Origin: Bacteroidia bacterium
GTDB taxonomy: Bacteria; Bacteroidota; Bacteroidia; Bacteroidales; Prolixibacteraceae
Length of the DNA stretch: 64,000 bases
Direction: 5' to 3'
NCBI GenBank assembly: GCA_026391655.1
Contig: JAPLDR010000048.1
Span: 1 to 64,000 of the forward strand
Shown: piece after piece, positions 46,851 to 54,633 of the stretch
Layout: the number at the start of each line of letters is the position of its first letter
How positions within the stretch are numbered: position 1 is the stretch's first letter
Notes under the pieces: generated by a model
The model's database searches: none
Told to the model about the DNA's origin: nothing
What the model saw: only the letters and a program-made list of their open reading frames with translations
Made by a program: the position numbers and the translations under genes

Positions 46851-48701
46851 ATGAAAAAAATAAATTTTAAAATATTAGTCATATCTGCATTTGCAGGATT
46901 GGCTTTTTTCTCAAGTTCGTGCACGAAGAATCTGCTCGAACAGACGCCAACTGTTGACATGGCTTCTTCACAGTTTTGGGTTACGGAAGCTGATGCAACA
47001 ACCGCATTGATGGGAGCCTATTCCGCTGTTAGACCTCTTTTTGACAGGGATTATTATATGGATGGTCAAAGCGAATATGTAAGAGCAAGAGGTACAAGCA
47101 CGACCAGTGGTAATCTTCGCCTGGGTGATGCTTATAACGGGGGTAATTATAATCCATCCGGTTACGGCAGTAGCTTTGATAAGATGTACAGTTACCTCTA
47201 TGGCGGTGTGAACCGGACAAACTATGTAATCGAGAATGTAAAGAAGATGCTGCCAACAGCAAAACCTACTTCTATTGCCACTCTTGAAGCGGTAATTGGT
47301 GAAGCCCGGCTTCTTCGTGGTATGGTTTATTTTCGGTTAATTTCGATGTGGGGAGATGTTCCTTATTTCACCAAAATTAACTATTCTGATGCAGATGTTG
47401 CAACGCTTTCCCGAATTCCGATCGCTCAGATAAAGGATTCAATTATGGCAGATTTTACTTATGCCTTTGATAAACTTCCCGCTAAAGGAGCTGCACTTGG
47501 GCGTGCGATGAAGCCTGCGGCCCTTGCTTTTCGTGGTAAACTGCAACTTTACTGGGCTTGCTGGAACAAGAATGGATGGCCTGAGCTTGATACGTTTAAA
47601 CCTGATGCTGCTGCTGCAACCACTGCATATACCGCTGCTGCTGCTGATTTTAAAGCTGTTATTGATAATTATGGGTTGGGGTTGTTTCGTAATGGTGATC
47701 CCGGTGATTGGGGAACAATGGGCAATGCAGATGTGCTTCCCAATTACTTCTATCTGTTTACACCACAATTTGCCAATGCCAATACCGAAGGTGAATTGAT
47801 CATGGCATTTACCCATGGCGGAACAGGTACCAATCAAGGTGAAGAGCTGATGCGGGATGTGGCTGGTCGTTCACATGAAGGTTCACAGTGCTGGGTATCG
47901 CCGAGGTACGAAATTGCCGACAGGTATCAGTCAACGATTACAGGTGATTTCGCAACGAAAATGATTCCGACAAATCCGTCAACAGCAGGGGCAAGAACGA
48001 AACTCAATTCTGCTGTTAATCCTGCCAGCTATGCCAACCGCGATTATCGTATGAAATCCTCAATCATGTGGGATTACGAGATGAGTATCGGATTGACTTC
48101 TTTAAAATCAACAGGGATGTGTCCGTTTATTTATAAATCATGGGCCGTGAATATCGTAATTAACGGAGTGACTTATATTACTTACAATACAGACGGATCG
48201 AATTCAGGGTATGTATTCCGCAAATTCTTACGCAATTATGCAGGGCAGGGTCGTAGCGATGGTGACTACAGCTGGCCGGTAATGCGATTGGCCGATGTGT
48301 ACCTGATGTATGCTGAAGCTACCAATGAAATACTTGGACCACAGGTAGATGCTATTACTCTGGTTAATAAAATCCGTCGCCGTGGTAACCTGCCCGCTTT
48401 GGCAGCTGCAAAAACTGCCGATAAAGCAACTTTCTTTTCGGCGATTGAACAGGAGCGCATTGTTGAGCTTTTGGGTGAAGGTCAGCGTGGATTCGACCTT
48501 CGTCGTTGGAGGGCCATCGAAAGGGTTTGGTGTCCACCTAATGGAGTTGGTGTGTGGCGTATCGATACGAATGGTGCAAACCAGACTCAATACTTTGTGA
48601 ATACTACAGAGTTAGCCTATCAACAGTGTTATATCTTCAGGATTCCTCCGGGTGAACGTAACCGGAATCCGAACCTGACTCAAAATAAACCATGGATGTA
48701 A
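46851..48701 (+). CDS. SusD/RagB-family surface glycan-binding lipoprotein
   Basis: 616 aa. Lipobox LAFFSSSCTKN (Cys near 24). SusD pattern: NLLEQTPTVDMASSQFWVTEADATTALMGAYS, TPR-like helices (VIGEARLLRGMVYFRLISMWGDVPYF), VMRLADVYLMYAEATNE and ERIVELLGEGQRGFDLRRWRAIE near the C-terminus. Forms the lid on the SusC barrel and binds the polysaccharide. Confidence 0.95.
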   Translation: MKKINFKILVISAFAGLAFFSSSCTKNLLEQTPTVDMASSQFWVTEADATTALMGAYSAVRPLFDRDYYMDGQSEYVRARGTSTTSGNLRLGDAYNGGNYNPSGYGSSFDKMYSYLYGGVNRTNYVIENVKKMLPTAKPTSIATLEAVIGEARLLRGMVYFRLISMWGDVPYFTKINYSDADVATLSRIPIAQIKDSIMADFTYAFDKLPAKGAALGRAMKPAALAFRGKLQLYWACWNKNGWPELDTFKPDAAAATTAYTAAAADFKAVIDNYGLGLFRNGDPGDWGTMGNADVLPNYFYLFTPQFANANTEGELIMAFTHGGTGTNQGEELMRDVAGRSHEGSQCWVSPRYEIADRYQSTITGDFATKMIPTNPSTAGARTKLNSAVNPASYANRDYRMKSSIMWDYEMSIGLTSLKSTGMCPFIYKSWAVNIVINGVTYITYNTDGSNSGYVFRKFLRNYAGQGRSDGDYSWPVMRLADVYLMYAEATNEILGPQVDAITLVNKIRRRGNLPALAAAKTADKATFFSAIEQERIVELLGEGQRGFDLRRWRAIERVWCPPNGVGVWRIDTNGANQTQYFVNTTELAYQQCYIFRIPPGERNRNPNLTQNKPWM

Positions 48702-48742
48702 TTTTAATCAAAGGATATTCAAAAACTTTAAAATAATATGCA

Positions 48743-49153
48743 ATGAAAAAATATTTGATGATAACTTTATCACTCTTCCTAATCACATTTGCAGGAGTTC
48801 GGTGTTCGAAGGATTTCCCGGTTGACTCAGACGGACTGCTGATTACAACCAGGGGAGAGTGTTATGTGAGTAATTTTGAATTACTGGGTGCGGACTTCGT
48901 TACGGTCAGATCTACAGCAGCCGTTATAGACACTACGGTTTTGACTATCAATGCTATAGTACTGTACGGTACAGACCTGAAAAATCTATATCCGCAGTTT
49001 TCGCTCGTGACGGATGCCAAGCTGGATCCCAAAATTGCCGGGAAAGTTGATTTTTCGGACCTGGCAAACCCTAAAAAGTACACGGTCATTTCCGGTAACC
49101 GTCAGGTGAAAAAAACTTATACGGTCTATATTACAGTTCAACCGAAACCTTAA
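48743..49153 (+). CDS. Small PUL lipoprotein (SusE-position, DUF5018-like)
   Basis: 136 aa, lipobox ITFAGVRCSKD (Cys22). The rest is one beta-sandwich-like domain: ECYVSNFELLGADFVTV, later KVDFSDLANPKKYTVISGNRQVKKTYTVYITV. The last stretch resembles the ends of DUF5018-type domains that occur in glycan-binding surface lipoproteins. It lies 42 bp after susD and 12 bp before the next lipoprotein gene. Likely displayed on the cell surface as an accessory binding protein; the family match is tentative. Confidence 0.6.
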   Translation: MKKYLMITLSLFLITFAGVRCSKDFPVDSDGLLITTRGECYVSNFELLGADFVTVRSTAAVIDTTVLTINAIVLYGTDLKNLYPQFSLVTDAKLDPKIAGKVDFSDLANPKKYTVISGNRQVKKTYTVYITVQPKP

Positions 49154-49164
49154 AACAACAGACT

Positions 49165-50151
49165 ATGCAACGTAAATATTTTAGCTTAATTACATTGATG
49201 TTGGTGATCATCTTCTTCTATTCATGTAAGAATGATGAATACTCCGTCCCTCTTGGCAAAACAGGATTAAATAATGATTGTATTAAAAGAACCCTGGGAC
49301 CAAATATCGTGGGAACGAACATCGAATTTGCCTATGCAATAGCAATGCCTGTTACAACAGGAAAGATTGTCTCTGCTCAGGTTGACGCTACAATTGCAGG
49401 TGCTACAGGAACGTATCTTGAAAACAGATCTTTCTACACCAATGGAAGTGGTGTTGATGTCGGAATTACTGTAGGGTCAACTTCAGTTACAACCGATACT
49501 AAAACACTTGTCACCTTTACAAAAGACACTTGCGCCTCGACACTTAGGTATTTTTATACGATTCCTGAAGCGGCGAGGGGTAAGTCAGTAACTTTTACAT
49601 TTGCTGCCACAGGAAGTAACGGCGAAAAAGCTTCCTTCACCATGGGACCATATGTCATTACAAAAATGGATATGAAACTTGATCTCGTGGCTACGGATAA
49701 TAAAGCTTGTTATATCTCAATAGCAGATATGGCTATCTTCGATGCTGCCGGTGCTGCGGCAAATCCAGGTAATATCGATCTGGTTTACCTATATCGTGCA
49801 ATTACAGGGATTACCTTTAATCATGCTCTTGCTTCACCCGCTGCAAGCCCTGAATATCTTCCGGGAATAACACTTCCAACAGGTGTAAACAAGAGTACGA
49901 AGATGTCTAAAACCTGGGCACTGAATGATTTTAATCTTGCACGGTTGCAGTATGGTATCTATATCGATGATGTTGACTTTCAACAATTAGACTTCACTAA
50001 TGCCCCTAACTTCGTTATTAATCTGAAGGCTCAGGCGGGTACATGGGTGGAGACTGCTGATGGTAAATACAGAGCATATATTTATATTAATGCTGTTAAT
50101 AATGCAACACCAAGCATGACAGTAAGTATTAAGCGTTTCCTGATGAAGTAG
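49165..50151 (+). CDS. PUL surface lipoprotein (DUF4466-like), candidate glycan-binding protein
   Basis: 328 aa, lipobox VIIFFYSCKND (Cys about 21). Two beta-sandwich halves: residues 25-165 (DCIKRTLGPNIVGTNIEFAYAIAMP onward), and 170-328 (IADMAIFDAAGAAANPGNIDLVYLYR). The layout fits the DUF4466 proteins found after susD in several PULs. The role is inferred: recognition of the polysaccharide at the surface. It is the last gene before the terminator at 50225-50250, so SusC, SusD and the two lipoproteins form one unit. Confidence 0.65.
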   Translation: MQRKYFSLITLMLVIIFFYSCKNDEYSVPLGKTGLNNDCIKRTLGPNIVGTNIEFAYAIAMPVTTGKIVSAQVDATIAGATGTYLENRSFYTNGSGVDVGITVGSTSVTTDTKTLVTFTKDTCASTLRYFYTIPEAARGKSVTFTFAATGSNGEKASFTMGPYVITKMDMKLDLVATDNKACYISIADMAIFDAAGAAANPGNIDLVYLYRAITGITFNHALASPAASPEYLPGITLPTGVNKSTKMSKTWALNDFNLARLQYGIYIDDVDFQQLDFTNAPNFVINLKAQAGTWVETADGKYRAYIYINAVNNATPSMTVSIKRFLMK

Positions 50152-50224
50152 TAGGAATGAGGATGAGAGCCGTTGATGGGAGAAATCCGTAATCAATGGC
50201 TCTTTATCTATTTAACCTTCACAA

Positions 50225-50250
50225 AAAAACGGGTTTTTTTACCCGTTTTT
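50225..50250 (+). terminator. Terminator after the SusCD unit
   Basis: aaaaacgggt (50225-50234) and acccgttttt (50241-50250), loop of six T, followed by T. Strong intrinsic terminator separating the transport unit from the lyase unit. Confidence 0.9.
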
Positions 50251-50289
50251 TACTTTTGCTGAATAAACTAAATGATATAAACTAACAAT

Positions 50290-52434
50290 ATGAACCGCTG
50301 CTTTTCCTTTTTGATGTTGCTTTTTCTTTTGATTGGCAAGGTCTCTCTGGCTGCCAATGATGTGGAAATTCTCAGACAAAGGTTTATTGGAGAGCTCATG
50401 GAACAGGCAATCAATAAAACCCTGATACATCAGTTAATGAGCTCCATTCGGGAAGATGGAACCTGGCCGGATATTAATTATAAAGATGTCTCACGTACAG
50501 GTTTTCAGCATGGTGAGCATCTTAATAATCTGGTTAATTTAAGCAGGGCATTCAAAAAGAAAGGTTCGGAATTTAAGGGAGATAAGAAACTGAAAAACGT
50601 GATTAATGCAGTACTCAATTATTGGCTTGCCAATGATTTTATCTGCGAGAACTGGTGGTGGAACCAGATTGGAACCCCAAACCTGTTAGTCAGTGTGTTG
50701 TTAATCATGGATAATGATCTTACCATAGAACAAATAGACAAAACTTTACCCATTGTAGGGCGGGCCAATCTGAATGCGACAGGTGCCCGCCCCAGTGGGG
50801 ACCGGATTAAAATAGCCGGAATTTTAGCCAAAACTTTACTTTTTAACCGAGACGAGATACAATTTAATGAAGTAGTCAGAGTTATCGAGGGCGAAATAAA
50901 ATTTGCCACGGGTCGTGGAATGCAATACGATTACAGTTTTCATCACCGCGAAGACCGGGTTAACAATACCTTATCGTATGGGTTAGGTTATGCCGACGCT
51001 TTTGCGGAGTGGGCTGCAAATGTTTCAGAAACTAAATACAAATTCCCGGAGAAATCCCTTCAGCTTTTGATCGATTATTACCTGGATGGAATTTGTAAAA
51101 TGATGATTTATGGGAAATATCCAGATCCGGGTGCAATGAACCGCGATATTACCAGATCTGATTCCCAAAGGGAATTTGGAACAAAAACTCTGGAACGATT
51201 ATTAAAATCAACAGATTACCGTAAAAATGAACTTAGTGAAATTGTTAAAATACGCCAGGGAACCGCTATTACGACTTTGTCTCACAGTACATTTTTCTGG
51301 CAATCCGAGCATTTCACGTTTCAACGCCCTGAGTTTTTCACTTCTGTCAGAATGTATTCAACACGCGACTGCAATATGGAACAACCTTACAATGGTGAAG
51401 GGCTAATGAATCACCACCGGGGCGATGGCACCAACTACATTTCGAGGACAGGTGATGAATATTACGATATTTCACCTGTTTACGACTGGCAGAAAATACC
51501 TGGAACAACTGTTGTCCAAAAACCATTGCTTCCATCTGAGAATGAAATTCAAAAGAAAGGCTTGACCGATTTTGTGGGGGCAGTTACTGATGGCAAATAT
51601 GGTGCTGTAGCATTTGATTTCAAAAGTCCACACGACCCTCTGGAAGCGAAAAAAGCCTGGTTTTTTTTCGACAGGGAATATGTTTGTCTGGGTGCAGGAA
51701 TTAGTTCAGAGAGTAAACTTCCTGTCGCTACCGCCTTAAACCAATGTTTGCTGCGACACGATGTGGTGATGATGAGAGGAAATGAAAAATCGGTGCTAAA
51801 CCAGGGAGAACATCAACTAAACGATGTAAAATGGATTTTCCACGATGGTATTGGATATCTCTTTCCTGAACCGCAAAAGGTGAATTTATCGAATCGACCC
51901 GAAACCGGAAGCTGGTATAAAATTAACCACCAGTCCGATTCGCCAAAAGAGGAAATCAGCAAGAATGTGTTTAAACTATGGCTTGATCACGGACAGCAAC
52001 CGCAAAATGCAACCTATCAGTATCTTGTTGTTCCTTCAACTACAGAACTTGAGATGTCGCAATCTGGCCAAAACCGTAACATTCAAATTTTATCAAATAC
52101 AACAGAAATACAAGCAGTAAAACATTTAGATTTAAACATTTGTCAGGCTGTTTTTTATCAGTCCGGAGAAATTCAGGTTTTAAACGGTTTGAAAATAGGG
52201 ATAGATAGTCCTGGTTTGGTGATGATTAAAACAGACGGTTCTGTAATCAAAGAGATTTCAGTTGCTGATCCTTCCCGCAAACTGGGTAAAATTCATTTGA
52301 CTGTAACCGGGAAGATCGATAAAAATGGAGATCATTTTAAATCTTCATGGAATAAGGAGAAAGGAAGCAGCGAAATTTCCATCGATTTACCTCAGACTGT
52401 ATATGCCGGAAAGAGTGTTACTGTCGAATTGTAA
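50290..52434 (+). CDS. Polysaccharide lyase family 8-type enzyme
   Basis: 714 aa with signal peptide (SFLMLLFLLIGKVSLA). PL8 lyases cut hyaluronan, chondroitin or xanthan by beta-elimination. N-terminal alpha toroid has NWWWNQIGTPNLL (Asn121/Asn125) and YDYSFHHREDRVNNTLSYGLGY (His218, His219, Tyr230), the His and Tyr region of the active site; the C-terminal beta-sandwich starts near residue 330. The His to Tyr distance is 11-12 residues, against 9 in the chondroitinase AC type as I remember it, so this is a diverged branch. Starts 39 bp after the terminator. It makes unsaturated ends for GH88. Exact substrate unknown. Confidence 0.85.
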   Translation: MNRCFSFLMLLFLLIGKVSLAANDVEILRQRFIGELMEQAINKTLIHQLMSSIREDGTWPDINYKDVSRTGFQHGEHLNNLVNLSRAFKKKGSEFKGDKKLKNVINAVLNYWLANDFICENWWWNQIGTPNLLVSVLLIMDNDLTIEQIDKTLPIVGRANLNATGARPSGDRIKIAGILAKTLLFNRDEIQFNEVVRVIEGEIKFATGRGMQYDYSFHHREDRVNNTLSYGLGYADAFAEWAANVSETKYKFPEKSLQLLIDYYLDGICKMMIYGKYPDPGAMNRDITRSDSQREFGTKTLERLLKSTDYRKNELSEIVKIRQGTAITTLSHSTFFWQSEHFTFQRPEFFTSVRMYSTRDCNMEQPYNGEGLMNHHRGDGTNYISRTGDEYYDISPVYDWQKIPGTTVVQKPLLPSENEIQKKGLTDFVGAVTDGKYGAVAFDFKSPHDPLEAKKAWFFFDREYVCLGAGISSESKLPVATALNQCLLRHDVVMMRGNEKSVLNQGEHQLNDVKWIFHDGIGYLFPEPQKVNLSNRPETGSWYKINHQSDSPKEEISKNVFKLWLDHGQQPQNATYQYLVVPSTTELEMSQSGQNRNIQILSNTTEIQAVKHLDLNICQAVFYQSGEIQVLNGLKIGIDSPGLVMIKTDGSVIKEISVADPSRKLGKIHLTVTGKIDKNGDHFKSSWNKEKGSSEISIDLPQTVYAGKSVTVEL

Positions 52435-52483
52435 AACCAGAAAACGTTAACTAATATAATGGGCTTTTGACCTGTTTTTAGGT

Positions 52484-52491
52484 TAACTTTG
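52484..52491 (+). promoter_or_regulatory. -7 box upstream of the second lyase gene
   Basis: taactttg is an exact TAnnTTTG match 26 nt before ATG 52518. A ttttg word 14 nt upstream is too close for a normal -33. It suggests an internal promoter in the lyase series. Confidence 0.4.
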
Positions 52492-52517
52492 AAAAAATAT
52501 CTATATACTAAATATCA

Positions 52518-54392
52518 ATGAAGCACTTAAAATTCATGCTGGTTTTTTTACTGCTGACCTGCATCTCAGGAATTAGCTTTGCACAGCAATCCATTTCAGT
52601 TCAAACCATTATTGATAAGCAACATCCGCGCATTTTAATGCTAAAAGGTGAGGAAGGATTGATAACACAAACGATTACAGGTCACCCGGTCTGGAAAAAA
52701 ATGCATGAAGCGATTCTGAATGAATGTGATATCATCATTACCCTGCCTCCGATTGAGCGGATCCAGATTGGCCGGCGTCTTCTTGATAAATCGCGCGAAG
52801 CATTGCGTCGGATATTTTATCTTTCATATGCCTGGCGGTTAACCGGCCAGGAAAAATACTTACAGCGATGTGAAAAAGAGATGTTGGCAATATCCAGGTT
52901 CAGCGACTGGAACCCATCTCATTTTCTGGATGTGGCAGAAATGACCATGGCTGTATCGATAGGTTACGACTGGCTATATGATCATTTATCGGCTGAATCA
53001 AGACAAATAATAAGAGAAGCTATTGTCAATAAGGGCATTAATCCTTCGCTCGATCCGAAAAACAACTCGTGGCTCAAGGATTCGCATAACTGGAACCAGG
53101 TCTGTAATGGTGGGATGACTTATGGTGCTTTGGCAGTTGCTGAAGATTATCCTGATCTTTCAAAACAAATCATTGATCGGGCCTTACAATCGATACGTCT
53201 TCCCATGGAAGAGTATAAACCCGACGGTGCCTACCCCGAAGGATACGGTTACTGGGGATATGGAACTTCGTTTAATGTCATGTTTCTGAGTGCAATGGAA
53301 AAAGTATTTTCAACTGATTTTGGATTATCTTCCGTGCCAGGATTTTTGAAAACATCGTGGTTCCTTGAAAATATGACCGGCCCAACGGGACTTTGTTTTA
53401 ATTTTAGTGACAGCGGCTCAGGCGGCGATTTAAGTCCTGCCATGTTTTGGTTTGCACAAAAGAATAACGACCCTTCCTTGTTATGGGTGGAAAAAAGTTA
53501 TCTCGCAAAAGAGAATTACAGAAGTTTTACAGACGAAAGGTTATTGCCTGCTATAATGATCTGGAGCAAAGAGCTGCCAATGGCAGATATTGTGAAACCA
53601 TTACAGCGGTTTTATTTGGGTCAGGGGGCCAATTCTGTTTGTATGATGCGGACTTCGTGGAGTAATCCAGAGTCAATTTACCTGGCGTTCAAAGCCGGCT
53701 CACCCTCAGTCAATCATGGACATATGGATATTGGGTCGTTCATGATGGAAGCTGATGGTGTACGTTGGGCATCCGATTTTGGCATGCAGAATTATGAATC
53801 CCTTGAGTCAAAAGGTATTCAGGTCTTTGGTCGTACGCAGGATGCGCAACGCTGGAGTATATTCAGGATTAATAATTTTGCTCACAACACTTTAACAGTT
53901 GATAATCAGCTTCAGCTGGTGAAAGGTTTTGCAAAGATTGACAAGTACTCCGATCAACCCGATTTTATGTATGCAATTTCTGATCTGTCAACAGTTTACG
54001 AAGGACAGCTTGCCGCAGCCAAAAGAGGTGTTGCTCTTGTGGATCTGAAATATGTGGTGATTGCTGATGAGTTGAAATCTGGTTCCAAACCCGCTAAAGT
54101 TCGCTGGACAATGCTGACTTCTGCAAAGGTAGAATTAGGGAAAAATAGTCTCACACTGACCAGGGAAGGTAAAAAACTGGTTCTTAAAGTCAATACTTCG
54201 ATTGAGGTTTCGATGAAAACCTGGACTACGCTATCACCAAATAGTTATGATGCTCCAAATCCCGGGACTACACTGGTTGGATTTGAACTGGAACTTGCAC
54301 CAAACCAGGCTGCTGATGTTCAGGTCTTGTTGATTCCCGGCTCTGTTGAAAATATGAAGTTCAAATCTATAAAACCGCTGGCTGACTGGTAG
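52518..54392 (+). CDS. Heparinase II/III-family lyase 1
   Basis: 624 aa with signal peptide (FMLVFLLLTCISGISFAQ). Alpha toroid (about 30-350) plus beta-sandwich heparinase II/III domain (370-600). Active-site-type residues are in order: Asn191 in DSHNWNQVCNGG, Tyr243/Tyr245 in EGYGYWGYGTSF, His400/His402 in VNHGHMDIGSF. Such enzymes cleave uronic acid glycosidic bonds in GAGs or alginate-like polymers. The family assignment within CAZy is not possible by eye. The C-terminal tail SIKPLADW is repeated in relic form just after the stop. Confidence 0.85.
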   Translation: MKHLKFMLVFLLLTCISGISFAQQSISVQTIIDKQHPRILMLKGEEGLITQTITGHPVWKKMHEAILNECDIIITLPPIERIQIGRRLLDKSREALRRIFYLSYAWRLTGQEKYLQRCEKEMLAISRFSDWNPSHFLDVAEMTMAVSIGYDWLYDHLSAESRQIIREAIVNKGINPSLDPKNNSWLKDSHNWNQVCNGGMTYGALAVAEDYPDLSKQIIDRALQSIRLPMEEYKPDGAYPEGYGYWGYGTSFNVMFLSAMEKVFSTDFGLSSVPGFLKTSWFLENMTGPTGLCFNFSDSGSGGDLSPAMFWFAQKNNDPSLLWVEKSYLAKENYRSFTDERLLPAIMIWSKELPMADIVKPLQRFYLGQGANSVCMMRTSWSNPESIYLAFKAGSPSVNHGHMDIGSFMMEADGVRWASDFGMQNYESLESKGIQVFGRTQDAQRWSIFRINNFAHNTLTVDNQLQLVKGFAKIDKYSDQPDFMYAISDLSTVYEGQLAAAKRGVALVDLKYVVIADELKSGSKPAKVRWTMLTSAKVELGKNSLTLTREGKKLVLKVNTSIEVSMKTWTTLSPNSYDAPNPGTTLVGFELELAPNQAADVQVLLIPGSVENMKFKSIKPLADW

Positions 54393-54512
54393 CAATTTAT
54401 TAAAACTACAATCTCTCCCGGAAATGTGACCATTTCAATTTTGCTTACACCACAGTGGTCTGGTGTTGATAATAGTGCGATTCCAGTTATGAAAGCTTTG
54501 GCGCAGTGGTAA
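54393..54512 (+). pseudogene. Relic C-terminal tail of another lyase
   Basis: In the same frame as the preceding gene and directly after its TAG, the sequence reads ISPGNVTISILLTPQW, then SGVDNSAIPVMKALAQW and TAA at 54510-54512. This mirrors the preceding lyase end (VQVLLIPGSVENMKFKSIKPLADW, stop). There is no start codon with upstream homology. I read it as the leftover end of a deleted tandem lyase copy. Confidence 0.6.
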
Positions 54513-54633
54513 AATGTCAGAACATGGATTGAAGCAGAATAAGTGGAATAAGCAGATTTTTCAGTGTAATCTTTTAATCTGCTTAATCATGGTTCAGATA
54601 CTTTTAGCGGGAAAAATTTATAAATATTTACAA

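Noticed and set aside
54514-54633. 40-residue N-terminal extension of the 905-aa lyase
   Set aside because: A clean signal peptide begins at 54634; the extension shows no conservation pattern I know.
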